Shown: positions 19,953 to 28,811, counted from the stretch's first letter. The stretch: 64,000 nt of DNA from Anaeromassilibacillus senegalensis (GCF_021531715.1 NZ_JAFBIT010000003.1:186001-250000); one strand, 5' to 3'. Made by a program: numbers and translations. Notes: a model not told the origin generated them from the letters alone.

Positions 19953-19993
19953 AAAAACCGTGGAATCGGCGTATTGCCGGTTCCACGGTTTTT
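19953..19993. terminator. Bidirectional terminator for the TPM gene and the ACP/MBOAT operon
   Basis: An 18-bp stem with one G-U pair (19953-19970 with 19976-19993), flanked by A and T runs so that it works on both strands. Confidence 0.9.
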
Positions 19994-20003
19994 CTGTATG
20001 CGT

Positions 20004-20249
20004 TTACCTCTTTGCGCGCTGCTGAATGATCGACGCCATTTCTCCGACGTTTTTCATCGAGGAGATTTCGCCCATTTTGAATTTCATGCGAAACTCGCGT
20101 TCTACAGCGGAGATCAGCGTGATGTGTTCGAGGCTGTCCCAGTCCTCGATGTCATCGGCTGTGGTTTTCGGCGTGACACGGATGCTGTCGTCGTCGAAAA
20201 CATCCTGAAATACGCGGTTGAGCCTTGTGAAAATTTCTCTTGTATCCAT
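20004..20249 (-). CDS. Acyl carrier protein of the MBOAT/FkbH operon
   Basis: An 81-residue carrier protein. DWDSLEHITL holds Ser39, the 4'-phosphopantetheine site. It is distinct from the housekeeping AcpP at 43.4-43.6 kb and is the last gene of the operon, 46 bp after the FkbH-like gene. In FkbH systems the HAD protein loads a three-carbon glyceryl unit from 1,3-bisphosphoglycerate onto a dedicated ACP, so this ACP is probably the carrier for that unit. ATG 20249 is preferred over an upstream start because AAAGGA lies about ten bases before it. Confidence 0.93.
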   Translation of the reverse strand: MDTREIFTRLNRVFQDVFDDDSIRVTPKTTADDIEDWDSLEHITLISAVEREFRMKFKMGEISSMKNVGEMASIIQQRAKR

Positions 20250-20295
20250 GTTATGCAAATCCTTTCTTCGTTTATTGGTTTCGTTTATATGCATG

Positions 20296-22089
20296 TTAAG
20301 CGTTCGCTTCGTTGCCGGTGACTTCAATCACATGATTTTTCGGCATATAGCCGGAGACAGCCATTTGCCAAACCGTATTGCCGATTTCATCCTCGCTGAT
20401 TTTTTCAAAGCCGAAGGTTCCGAACAATTCGCGCACCATGTTATTCTTCGCGGTGGGATAGTAATACCCCCGGATCGTCTCGATGCCGACCTCGCGGCAG
20501 CGTTCCACAAGACGGTCCAGCATGGCGAGCTCCATATCGCGCTTCAGGACACGGCAGCTCATCAGCCAAAGCTCGATATCAAGTGTACTGCCGTTCTTTT
20601 TGCCGATGACAACGGATACAACGCCGTTGTCGCCGAATTTGTCGATCAACTTGCCGTAAAGGCGGATATACTGATCGCTCTTGAAGGTTTCCTCCATTTC
20701 GGCAGGCGTGTAGCGCTTCGTTGTCACGTTGAACTGGTTGCTCTTGTTGGACAGCTGTGTAATACGTGCCAGATAGACAGGCAGGAAGTCATCGATAACG
20801 GCGTGCATTTCGAGGCTTTTGAGATATTCGCCGTAATCGCCGAAAGACGCCATCTGCGCAGCACGCAGCGCGTTTTTCTTATACATCTCGTTGCGCTTCA
20901 GGTCATCCTCGCTGAAGGATGTGACCTCAAAGAAACCGCTGCGGTCGATCGTCATGATGTAATTTTCCACGCTGTCCATGACGGGGACTGCCGCGCCTTG
21001 GATCTGCGCGCGGACGATTTCGCGCTCGGCGGGATTGTCGTCGGCAAAGACGATCGAATCGGGCAGGATATTCAGCTCGGCGGCAGTTTCCGCAATATTG
21101 CGGTCTTTATTTTCCCAGTTTGCTTTAATAATGATGAAGTCGTCCGGCTTCAGCACGCCTTCAGGATGGTTCAGCCCGGCGATCGCGTTTTCATGGTCAT
21201 TTTTCGAGCAGACCGTGAGCAGGATGCCGAGGGATTTGAGCTGCTTGAGGTAGCTCTGGAATTCGTAGTACGACTGCGAAACGCCGGTCTCCTGACCGAT
21301 CTCAATGCCGTCTACGCCGTCGTCTCCGACAACGCCGCCCCAGAGTGTGTTGTCCAGATCGAGTGCGAGCGCCTTTTTATTTTTGCCGAAGATCGATTTA
21401 ATAATATTTGATACGCTGAATGCAAAGGCGGGGATGGCCTCAAAGCACATCGCGTATTTGTACATATTCCAGAACAGAGGATTGGACCATTCCTTCAGGC
21501 CGTAATCGGCGGAGATATAGTCGAGATCGTTGATATAAAAGCTCTCGTTTTCACGTGCATATCCGTAAAACGCGTCATTCAGGCGGGAGACGAAATTTGT
21601 TCGGCCGTGAATGTCCCATGCGTCTCGATTGCCAAGCAGACGGTAAAACGGCATCTCAAAATTATTCTGGATGATTGGACAGTGGAATTTTTCCCGGATG
21701 CTTGTCCACATGCTCTGGAATTTTTCGAACTCCGCTTTCAGCTTCTGTTCCACCAGGTCGGCGGAATCAGTCATCTCAGGCCAGTTCGTGATGTTCCGGT
21801 TGGAGGTATGGACAAAGACAATATCCGGCTCAAAGGCGAGAAGTGTTTCATTCGGGAACATGGCATCCTGAAAATATTGCGCATATTCCGATTCATAGAA
21901 GACCGGCTCAATGCCGGTGTTCAACAGGAAAAGCTCCAGCGTTTTGACAATGTCGCTTGTCGTTGAACCGCCCAATACGGCGATCTTCTTTTTGATGCGC
22001 ACCGTGCCGTCCGCAAGCAGTGCTTTCCTCAAAGATTTCCGCTTTTTGATGATGTAAGCGGCGTCAAAGGGATATTCAAGTTCAGTCAT
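20296..22089 (-). CDS. FkbH-like HAD-IIIC protein, predicted glyceryl-ACP loading enzyme
   Basis: A 597-residue protein of the HAD-IIIC/FkbH family. Residues about 30-230 form an SGNH-like N-terminal domain (VLGGSTTSD), and about 238-375 form the HAD domain with D244-L-D246-N-T-L-W and VFADDNPAERE. A GNAT-like C-terminal domain follows (about 420-590). FkbH and OzmB proteins take D-1,3-bisphosphoglycerate, remove the phosphates and pass the glyceryl group to an ACP. No polyketide or peptide synthase is nearby; instead it is flanked by an ACP, an MBOAT and an AlgJ-like protein, which points to surface acylation. ATG 22089 has AGAAAGGA upstream. Confidence 0.9.
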   Translation of the reverse strand: MTELEYPFDAAYIIKKRKSLRKALLADGTVRIKKKIAVLGGSTTSDIVKTLELFLLNTGIEPVFYESEYAQYFQDAMFPNETLLAFEPDIVFVHTSNRNITNWPEMTDSADLVEQKLKAEFEKFQSMWTSIREKFHCPIIQNNFEMPFYRLLGNRDAWDIHGRTNFVSRLNDAFYGYARENESFYINDLDYISADYGLKEWSNPLFWNMYKYAMCFEAIPAFAFSVSNIIKSIFGKNKKALALDLDNTLWGGVVGDDGVDGIEIGQETGVSQSYYEFQSYLKQLKSLGILLTVCSKNDHENAIAGLNHPEGVLKPDDFIIIKANWENKDRNIAETAAELNILPDSIVFADDNPAEREIVRAQIQGAAVPVMDSVENYIMTIDRSGFFEVTSFSEDDLKRNEMYKKNALRAAQMASFGDYGEYLKSLEMHAVIDDFLPVYLARITQLSNKSNQFNVTTKRYTPAEMEETFKSDQYIRLYGKLIDKFGDNGVVSVVIGKKNGSTLDIELWLMSCRVLKRDMELAMLDRLVERCREVGIETIRGYYYPTAKNNMVRELFGTFGFEKISEDEIGNTVWQMAVSGYMPKNHVIEVTGNEANA

Positions 22090-22122
22090 ATGCTTTCCTT
22101 TCTGCACCTTTTGCGCGATGAA

Positions 22123-23706
22123 TCAAGCCTGCGGGTCGTCATCATGGACATCCGGATCCGAGGAGGCGGAATTGTCGGATGTCGTATTGTCCGGTGCCGG
22201 GGTGCTGCTGGCGGTATTGCCTGTGGGATGTTCATCCACAATTGTGCTGTCCGCATCCTGGTGAATGAGGTTGGTGATGTTCGAGGCATTGTCGCCGACC
22301 ACGGAATAGGCGGACATCGTAAACAGGACGTCGGTCACACCTGTGGTGCCGATGAAGTTGACAAGATTGCGATGGAATTCGCGCACATCCACGACGTAGA
22401 TCTGCTCGAAGGAACTGGTGTAATACGGGATCTCCGCATTGCCGAAGCTGTCCTTCACAACGAGCAGCTTGCGGCCGTTTTTCACCTCGGTATCGACTTT
22501 GACGACCCAGGAATCGCCGCCCATAAACATGAGATACGAGTTCGCGACATCCACCTCCGCGAAGAGGTCATCGCTGAATTGATAATTGAAAGAGGAATCG
22601 TAGTAATACGCCTGATACTTGGCAGAAGGCACGTAGTACACAAAATCTTCGGGATCGTTCAGCAGGCGGGAATCCTGTGAAAAGCCGTACATCGTGCCGA
22701 CAAAGCCTTCATTATAGCCGCTGGTGTAGGAAGAGATATCCGTGAAGGGAACGTCGGCGGCTTCAGCAAAGGTGCGTGCAGCGTAATAGGCGCCGCGCGG
22801 CTGCCAGTGATGGTCCGTACGACAGTAAATATTCTCCTCGGTGTGCTTGCGCATGACATCCACCACATTGACAGACCGGATGCCGGGGTTCAGTTTTGCA
22901 GCAATTTCGTCAAAGCATTTGCCCTGATCGGCTACATAATCAATTGCATTTTTCGGCGTATAAATTGCGCTTGAGGTCGGCGCAGGCATAGACCAGATGG
23001 TCACGTTTTGGCTGACCAGGCTCTGCAGCTCATTGAGTGCATCAACGTAGTCCGAACCGCTGCCGCCGCCAAAGGGTTCCATGCAGCGCCAATGCCCGTC
23101 CCAATTGACCATGAGCAGATTGTTGACCCATTCAAGCGAGCCATTCTCTTCAGCTGTATAGTCACGCTGATAGGGCTCGTCTGCAGCACTGGCAGCAGGA
23201 AGGGCCATATTGCGGCTTGCAACACCCTCCAGTATATTGCCGGTGGAAGTGGGAACCGGTGTGGCGGAGCTTTCTGTGTTTTCAGCATCTTCGTCATCTC
23301 CTTTTGACGAGACATTTGCGCTGCCGGAGGCAGAGAACAGCTTCATGCCAAAAACATTCTTAATCTCATTGCTGAGATTCTTAAAATTATCGCGGTATGG
23401 GACAGTATCATCATAAAAGGTTGTCACGCCGGAAGTAAACGCGCCGGAAAAATAACTTTCGAGAGAAAAAGAGGGGAATTTTGCCAGCTCGCGCTTTTCA
23501 ATCTGGGATTTCTCGGAACGCGGGAAAACCAGCAGAAATAAGGCTGCGAGCAGAAGAAACAGAGCCATGGCCGTCAGAGATATCATGGAGAGGCGTGTTT
23601 CCAGCAGGGAACGTTTTTCAGCCTTGCGGTCACGCAATGATGTAGCACGTTTTTCATTTGCGGGGATTTCGTTGAGGCTGTCGTCATAAAAGCTTTCGGA
23701 ATTCAT
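22123..23706 (-). CDS. DHHW-family (AlgX/AlgJ-like) membrane-anchored SGNH-type protein
   Basis: A 527-residue protein with a charged cytoplasmic N-terminus, one membrane helix (about 43-65) and a large outer domain. RTDHHWQPRGAYYA places the DHHW motif at 298-301, and LVVKDSFGNAEIPY resembles the Ser-containing block of AlgJ/AlgX and DltD-like proteins, which work with MBOAT proteins to put acyl groups on polysaccharides. A low-complexity Ser/Thr/Pro loop (about 130-165) and an Asp/Ser/Thr-rich tail are likely disordered. It starts 17 bp after the MBOAT gene with AAGGAG. Confidence 0.85.
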   Translation of the reverse strand: MNSESFYDDSLNEIPANEKRATSLRDRKAEKRSLLETRLSMISLTAMALFLLLAALFLLVFPRSEKSQIEKRELAKFPSFSLESYFSGAFTSGVTTFYDDTVPYRDNFKNLSNEIKNVFGMKLFSASGSANVSSKGDDEDAENTESSATPVPTSTGNILEGVASRNMALPAASAADEPYQRDYTAEENGSLEWVNNLLMVNWDGHWRCMEPFGGGSGSDYVDALNELQSLVSQNVTIWSMPAPTSSAIYTPKNAIDYVADQGKCFDEIAAKLNPGIRSVNVVDVMRKHTEENIYCRTDHHWQPRGAYYAARTFAEAADVPFTDISSYTSGYNEGFVGTMYGFSQDSRLLNDPEDFVYYVPSAKYQAYYYDSSFNYQFSDDLFAEVDVANSYLMFMGGDSWVVKVDTEVKNGRKLLVVKDSFGNAEIPYYTSSFEQIYVVDVREFHRNLVNFIGTTGVTDVLFTMSAYSVVGDNASNITNLIHQDADSTIVDEHPTGNTASSTPAPDNTTSDNSASSDPDVHDDDPQA

Positions 23707-23723
23707 ATCGGCTCTCCTTTCCA

Positions 23724-25145
23724 TCAGAATCTCCAGTAGAGGAACACATTGTTGGTTGCATCGACAAGCATGATGCTCAGAACGATCAGAAGACCGATGC
23801 AGATCGTCACGGAGCCGATTCGCCCGACGGCATAGACCGCATCGTTACGGCTTTCCAGAAAATACGACTTGAGCTTTGGCAGTACAGGCAGGCTGGCGAT
23901 AATGGCCGCCGCAATCAGGAACAGGTTGTTGCGGAAAGAGGAAAAGGTCATAGGATCTGTGAACGGCGCACCATTCGCGATCATGCTGATGCCTGAAATA
24001 TTGACGAAGAATTGACCGAGCTGCGAAAGATCTTCGAAATAGAAAATGCCAAAGCCGATGATAATAACCAGCTTGCTGTAAATATGCTTCCACCAGATCG
24101 GCCATTTCTTGATGCGCTTTTTGCCGAGCTTCTGCTCAAAGAAGATGAAGAAACCGAAATACAGGCCCCAGAGGATAAAGTTCCACGCTGCGCCATGCCA
24201 AACACCGGTGCAGAACCAGACAAGGAACAGAGAGAGGTATTTGCGGTTTTTGCCGAAGATCGGCACGTACAGCAGGTAATCGCGGAAGAAGGAGCCGAGC
24301 GAAATGTGCCACCGCTGCCAGAATTCCGCAATGGTTTTGCAGGCGAACGGGTGCGTAAAGTTTTCATCAAAATGAAAACCAAACATGCGGCCGAGGCCGA
24401 TGGCAATATCGGAATAACCGCTGAAGTCAAAATAAACATACAGCGAATAAGCGATAACGGTATACCATGTGCCGAGTACAGACAAACCGGTGATGTCCTT
24501 GCCGAAGAAAGCGTCGACAATGACCCAGAGGTTATTGGCCACAATGACTTTTTTCGCAAGGCCGACGATGACACGCAGCGCGCCTTCACACAGATCGTTC
24601 ATCGTGATGCTGCGGTTGTCAATCTCATCTTCCACAACGCTGTATCGGACAATCGGGCCGGCGATAAGCTGTGGGAACAGGGAAAGATACAAAAGAAATT
24701 TTTTATACTGGTGCTGAACCTTAACGGTCTCCCAGTAGCAGTCGAGCACATAGGAAATGGCCTGGAAGGTGTAAAAACTGATACCGATCGGCAGCGTGAT
24801 CTGCGGCACGGGAATCGAGGCGCCGGAAACAGCATTGATGTTTTCCACGATAAACGCACTGTACTTAAAAATAATCAAAAGCAGAATATCTATGGAAATG
24901 CCCGCTGCAACAGCCAATTTTGCGCTGCTGGTTTCCCGGTATTTTTCGATCATCAGACCGATAAACCAGTTGAAAACGGAACTGAACAGGAGCAAAAGAA
25001 TCCAAAGTGGCTCGCCCCAAGCGTAAAAAATCAGAGAAAAGATAATGAGCACAGTGTTTTTTGTTTCAAGCTTCTTAGCCAACATATAGCAGAGAAGGCA
25101 GATCGGCAGGAAAAAATAAATAAAAAACAGATCGGCAAATACCAT
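23724..25145 (-). CDS. MBOAT-family acyltransferase (DltB/AlgI-like)
   Basis: A 473-residue multi-pass membrane O-acyltransferase. The family motifs EFWQRWHISLGSFFRDYLLYVP (His280) and GVWHGAAWNFILWG (catalytic His317) are present. Such proteins carry an acyl group from a cytoplasmic carrier through the membrane to an outer acceptor. It is the first gene of the four-gene operon MBOAT, DHHW protein, FkbH-like protein, ACP, which supplies all four roles of the Dlt system with FkbH in the place of DltA. ATG at 25145 has AAGGAG upstream. Confidence 0.94.
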   Translation of the reverse strand: MVFADLFFIYFFLPICLLCYMLAKKLETKNTVLIIFSLIFYAWGEPLWILLLLFSSVFNWFIGLMIEKYRETSSAKLAVAAGISIDILLLIIFKYSAFIVENINAVSGASIPVPQITLPIGISFYTFQAISYVLDCYWETVKVQHQYKKFLLYLSLFPQLIAGPIVRYSVVEDEIDNRSITMNDLCEGALRVIVGLAKKVIVANNLWVIVDAFFGKDITGLSVLGTWYTVIAYSLYVYFDFSGYSDIAIGLGRMFGFHFDENFTHPFACKTIAEFWQRWHISLGSFFRDYLLYVPIFGKNRKYLSLFLVWFCTGVWHGAAWNFILWGLYFGFFIFFEQKLGKKRIKKWPIWWKHIYSKLVIIIGFGIFYFEDLSQLGQFFVNISGISMIANGAPFTDPMTFSSFRNNLFLIAAAIIASLPVLPKLKSYFLESRNDAVYAVGRIGSVTICIGLLIVLSIMLVDATNNVFLYWRF

Positions 25146-25220
25146 GTTCAAAATACTCCTTATATATCCAGACAGTGCTTGCTGCAGCGGTTATTTTTTG
25201 CAGAACGCGATACACATATT

Positions 25221-25249
25221 AGTTTAGTATAATCCGCTGAAATAGTCAA
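25221..25249 (-). promoter_or_regulatory. Promoter of the MBOAT operon
   Basis: On the minus strand: TTGACT (25249-25244), 17-bp spacer, TAAACT (25226-25221). Confidence 0.7.
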
Positions 25250-25350
25250 GGGAACTTACGACAGGATAACTGATTTTTCGATGGAATAATTTGTCTGGCC
25301 GGGATGCACGGATCCAATTGTCCAATCCCGAGAAAACTCCCCGCTTTTAT

Positions 25351-25379
25351 TTGACAAATCCCCGCTTGTGCGGTAAAAT
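25351..25379 (+). promoter_or_regulatory. Strong promoter before the broken and intact tRNA-Arg genes
   Basis: TTGACA at 25351-25356, a 17-bp spacer, TAAAAT at 25374-25379. It stands 16 bases before the tRNA-like 5' half and may also drive the intact tRNA-Arg. Confidence 0.82.
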
Positions 25380-25395
25380 ATACGTTACACAATGC

Positions 25396-25433
25396 GCCCC
25401 CATAGTTTAAGGGATAGAATAAGATTCTCCTAA
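25396..25433 (+). pseudogene. 5' half of a tRNA-Arg-like gene, broken in the anticodon loop
   Basis: The sequence can be read as acceptor 5' strand (7), TA, D arm, and an anticodon stem-loop AGATT-CTCCTAA, with anticodon CCT as in tRNA-Arg. The matching 3' stem AATCT and everything after it are missing: GGGCTTGC follows instead. It differs from the intact tRNA-Arg(CCT) 180 bp downstream, so it is not a simple duplicate. The region 25434-25615 carries no gene but contains close GGCACC, GGTACC and GGTGCC blocks (about 25528-25557), of the sort found near integrase attachment sites. Confidence 0.5.
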
Positions 25434-25615
25434 GGGCTTGCTATATCCGCCCCGCAACCGAGGAAACCTGCGAAAACGCGAGAAAAACGCCGATTTCGCG
25501 ACCTTGTATCAAGAACTCCGGTGATTTGGCACCCTGTTTGGTACCCTTTGGTGCCTTTTCGAGAAAACGTAAGGGATATGCCTTCAAAGCCCAATTTACC
25601 TAAATTTCATAATAT

Positions 25616-25692
25616 GCGCCCGTAGCTCAGCAGGATAGAGCGTTCGCCTCCTAAGCGAAAGGCCGCGCGTTCGAATCGCGCCGGGCGTGCCA
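25616..25692 (+). tRNA. tRNA-Arg (anticodon CCT)
   Basis: A full cloverleaf: acceptor GCGCCCG with CGGGCGT, D arm GCTC/GAGC, anticodon stem TTCGC/GCGAA with loop CTCCTAA, T arm GCGCG-TTCGAAT-CGCGC, and an encoded CCA end. It is an integration hot-spot type of gene; an integrase fragment lies 170 bp downstream. Confidence 0.95.
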
Positions 25693-25817
25693 GGCTGTCA
25701 ACAGTCATTGTGTGTGAACTTGTATCTGTTGGCTGCAAAGATGGCGTAACCTACATTCACACGTGGGCGATTGTAAAGTGGGGATCACTCCCCACCGCCA
25801 TACCAAAAACAAAAATT

Positions 25818-25847
25818 GCCGCCACCCAGCTTTTACTGAGTGGCGGC
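25818..25847 (-). terminator. Terminator of the integrase remnant
   Basis: GCCGCCAC and GTGGCGGC arms; on the minus strand a T-rich tract follows. Confidence 0.7.
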
Positions 25848-25860
25848 TTTGCTTTATCCG

Positions 25861-26037
25861 TTATTCGAATAGCTGCTCCAGCTTTTCTGCGGCTGTTTTA
25901 TCGGAGCTCTTTAGGAAGTGGCTGTAGATGTCCGTCGTAGTGCTCGTTCGCGCGTGGCCTGCTCTACCGGCCACTGTGACCAGCGGTACGCCCGCTGCAA
26001 TCTGCATGGTGATGTTGGTATGGCGCAGCGAAAGCAA
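25861..26037 (-). pseudogene. C-terminal remnant of a tyrosine recombinase (phage integrase)
   Basis: About 58 residues that match only the end of the catalytic domain: LRHT with the second Arg, a G-x-A-G-H-A block and IYSHF with the nucleophile Tyr. The N-terminal domains are gone; homology stops where the MFS terminator begins (26038), so a deletion joined the two. The nearby tRNA-Arg is the likely attachment target of the lost element. Confidence 0.8.
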
Positions 26038-26075
26038 AAGGCCGGGCCGTTCCACACAGGGAGCGGCCCGGCCTT
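26038..26075 (-). terminator. Terminator of the MFS transporter gene
   Basis: A perfect 12-bp stem (26038-26049 with 26064-26075); on the minus strand it is followed by TTTTGCTTT. Confidence 0.82.
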
Positions 26076-26082
26076 GGCTTTG

Positions 26083-27345
26083 TTATTTTTTCGTGTATTG
26101 CTCGGTGCGGCGGAAGCGGTTGAGCAGCGCGACACCGATGAAGATCAGCGCGGGGAAGAGCATGCAGAACAGCATGCCGGCTTTCAGGCCGAGCTGATCG
26201 GCGGTGAGCGACGAGGACAACAGCGTGGTCGCGGTCGGGAGGGAGGAGGAAACGGCGGCGCTGACCGCGCCCATCAGTGCGGGGCCGGCGGAGCAGCCGA
26301 TATCGCCCATGACAGCGAGCACGCCGAACATCGCGGTGCCGCCCTTCGGATACGCCGCAGCGGTCAGTGAGAAGGTGCCCGGCCACATCAGGCTGACGGA
26401 AAGGCCGCACAGCGCGCAGGAGAGCAGAGAGAGAATTGGATTTTCAAACAGTCCCGCGCCGAGGTAGCACAGGATGCAGAGCAAAGCGCAGAGCATCAGC
26501 GCGCGGGAGAGGTTGATCTTCTCGCCCCACACGCCGTAGATCGTGCGGCCGATGCCCATGAGTACGGCAAAGAAGCACGGGCCAAGCAGGTCGCCGACGA
26601 CCTTCGTCACGCCGAGCGCACGCTCTGCGAAAAGGGAGCTCCACTGACACATGGCGAGCTCGCTCGCGCCCGCGCAGAGCATGAGCAGCATCGCGACAAG
26701 AAAGATCTTGGATGCGAAAAGCGTTTTGAGCGGTGTTTTTTCGTCCTCGGAGACGGTGGGCATCAGCGGCACCTTGAGGAAAGCGAATAAATTGTAAAAC
26801 GGCAGGAACGACCACAGCATCGGGATCACGAACCAGAGATCCTCGCCGATGACGCGCAGCAACAGCGTCGTGATGAGCACGACGCCAACCTGTCCCCAGC
26901 AGTAAAACGAGTGGAGCAGGCTCATGGCGGAGGCCTTCGCGTCGCCCGGGCAGGATTCGACGATCGGACTGATGATGACCTCGATCAAACCGCCGCCGAC
27001 GCCGTTGACGATCGTCGCGATTACGAGGCCGATGTACGGCACGGGCAGAACGTTCGGCAGGATGCCCATCAGCATCAGGCCGATAAAGGCGAGGGAATGC
27101 GCGGCGACGGCGGCGCGCCGGAAGCCCATGCGGTCGACATAGCGCACGGCGAGCACATCCGTGACGACCTGCGTGACGAAATTGCAGAGGATCAGCGCGG
27201 AGATCAGCCCGTAGGAGATGTGAAAGCGGTTCTGGAAGATCACAAAAAACAGCGGGGCGAGGTTGTTGACGATGCCCTGCGTGATGTAGCCGCGGTAGCA
27301 GGCAAAAATCGTGCTTTTAAAGTTCGGAGCGTGTGTCTGAGTCAT
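26083..27345 (-). CDS. MFS transporter
   Basis: A 420-residue transporter with about twelve hydrophobic segments. Cytoplasmic loop 2-3 reads VRYVDRMGFRRA, a weak form of the family motif. The general pattern is like FucP/YfkF-type sugar or drug facilitators; the substrate is open. Its promoter (TGCTATAAT, -10 at 27384-27379 on the minus strand) is back to back with that of the TIM-barrel isomerase gene. Confidence 0.88.
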   Translation of the reverse strand: MTQTHAPNFKSTIFACYRGYITQGIVNNLAPLFFVIFQNRFHISYGLISALILCNFVTQVVTDVLAVRYVDRMGFRRAAVAAHSLAFIGLMLMGILPNVLPVPYIGLVIATIVNGVGGGLIEVIISPIVESCPGDAKASAMSLLHSFYCWGQVGVVLITTLLLRVIGEDLWFVIPMLWSFLPFYNLFAFLKVPLMPTVSEDEKTPLKTLFASKIFLVAMLLMLCAGASELAMCQWSSLFAERALGVTKVVGDLLGPCFFAVLMGIGRTIYGVWGEKINLSRALMLCALLCILCYLGAGLFENPILSLLSCALCGLSVSLMWPGTFSLTAAAYPKGGTAMFGVLAVMGDIGCSAGPALMGAVSAAVSSSLPTATTLLSSSLTADQLGLKAGMLFCMLFPALIFIGVALLNRFRRTEQYTKK

Positions 27346-27462
27346 GAAAAGCCATCCTTATGTTCAGCGTTGCTTCCTATTATAGCAAATGCAGTGCCGG
27401 ATTTCCAGAGGCTTTCCGACGGGATTTGACACGATTTTGCACGGCGAAAGCGCAACTTCCTG

Positions 27463-27491
27463 TTGATTTCGGCGAAAACATATTGTACAAT
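27463..27491 (+). promoter_or_regulatory. Promoter of the TIM-barrel isomerase gene
   Basis: TTGATT at 27463-27468, 17 bases, TACAAT at 27486-27491. A small GGGG/CCCC hairpin (27503-27516) follows in the leader. Confidence 0.7.
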
Positions 27492-27560
27492 AATCTTGAC
27501 ACGGGGCTTGTCCCCGGAAAACCTGTTGATTCATTATATTTTTCTTAAGGAGTGTCAAAC

Positions 27561-28526
27561 ATGAAATTAGGCGTATGCACAAACGTCGTCGGCAACATGC
27601 CGTTCGAGGAAGCGCTGAAGTACTTCAAGTCTCTGGGCATCCAGATGGTCGAGATCGGCTGCGGCGGCTATCCGGGCAAGGATCACTGCGATCCCGATGT
27701 TCTGCTGAACGACGAGGAGAAGTTCAACGAGTGGAAGGCTCTCATCGAGAAGTATGACATGGAGGTCAGCGCGTTCTCCTGCCACGGTAACCCGGTTCAC
27801 CCGAACAAGGAAATCGCCGCAGAATTCGATAAGGCGATGCATGACGCGGTTCTCATGGCTGAGAAATACGGCATCCATCAGATCAACTGCTTCTCCGGCT
27901 GCCCCGGCGACAGCGAGACCTCGCAGTACCCGAACTGGGTTACCTGCCCGTGGCCGAACGATTTCGGCGAGATCCTCAAGTATCAGTGGAAGGTTCTCAT
28001 CGACTACTGGAAGGGCTTTGTCGAGTTCGCAAAGGCGCACGGCGTCAACAAGATTGCGCTGGAGCTGCACCCGGGCTTCTGCGTATACAACACGCAGACC
28101 CTCATGAAGCTGCGCGAGGCGGTCGGCCCGGAAATCGGCGCAAACTTCGACCCGTCCCACCTGATTTGGCAGGGTATGGACCCGGTCACGGTTATCCGCG
28201 AGATGGGCGACGCGATCTTCCACGTACACGCGAAGGATACGCGCATCGACAGAGCGAACACCGCGAAGAACGGCGTGCTCGATACAAAGAGCTACGCGGA
28301 CGAGATCAACCGCTCCTGGATCTTCCGCAGCGTGGGCTACGGCAACGACGCCCTCTACTGGAAGGACATCATCAGCGCGCTGAGAATGGTCGGCTATGAC
28401 TACGCGATCAGCATCGAGCATGAGGACAGCCTCATGAGCAAGAACGAGGGCCTTGTCAAGGCCGTCGAGATGCTCAAGTCCGTCGTTGTCTTCGAGCCGA
28501 AGATGACCGATCTGCGCTGGGTGTGA
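27561..28526 (+). CDS. Sugar phosphate isomerase/epimerase family (xylose isomerase-like TIM barrel)
   Basis: A 321-residue AP-endonuclease-2-type TIM barrel. Metal-site residues are visible in ALELHPGF, ANFDPSHLIWQG, HVHAKDTRID and SIEHED, as in inosose- and sugar-related isomerases and epimerases. It lies before a sugar ABC importer and behind an MFS gene, so it probably handles an imported sugar or polyol. AAGGAG lies eight bases before ATG 27561. It has its own terminator. Confidence 0.88.
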   Translation: MKLGVCTNVVGNMPFEEALKYFKSLGIQMVEIGCGGYPGKDHCDPDVLLNDEEKFNEWKALIEKYDMEVSAFSCHGNPVHPNKEIAAEFDKAMHDAVLMAEKYGIHQINCFSGCPGDSETSQYPNWVTCPWPNDFGEILKYQWKVLIDYWKGFVEFAKAHGVNKIALELHPGFCVYNTQTLMKLREAVGPEIGANFDPSHLIWQGMDPVTVIREMGDAIFHVHAKDTRIDRANTAKNGVLDTKSYADEINRSWIFRSVGYGNDALYWKDIISALRMVGYDYAISIEHEDSLMSKNEGLVKAVEMLKSVVVFEPKMTDLRWV

Positions 28527-28564
28527 TGCGGTAAACAGCTTAAAAATTTTTCTGAAAATTTTCT

Positions 28565-28615
28565 CAGCGGGGCTTCCTGCGCGTAAAAACGCAGCGGAAG
28601 TCCCGCTGTTTTTTG
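28565..28615 (+). terminator. Terminator of the isomerase gene
   Basis: A 12-bp outer stem with one G-U pair (28565-28576 with 28597-28608), a further inner stem, and six T residues. Confidence 0.9.
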
Positions 28616-28782
28616 TGCCTGAAAAAACGCGGCAATCACAAGATTGTTGGATTTTCGATAAAATTGTTCAATAACTTGTACTGTGGAAGGGGTTCCACAA
28701 AACAATACAACTCATTTTGTACAATATGGCTTTTTTGAACGGGATTTCGGCAATGGTTTTGGAAAAAATCCTTAAACGGGTC
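28616..28782. other. AT-rich intergenic region before the ABC importer promoter
   Basis: No open frame is supported. It contains a TGTGGAA-GGGG-TTCCACA inverted repeat (28682-28699), of operator size, about 85 bases before the -35 box. Confidence 0.45.
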
Positions 28783-28811
28783 TTTACAAATCATGAACAT
28801 TGTGTTAAGAT
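28783..28811 (+). promoter_or_regulatory. Promoter of the ABC importer operon
   Basis: TTTACA at 28783-28788, 17 bases, TAAGAT at 28806-28811. Confidence 0.85.
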
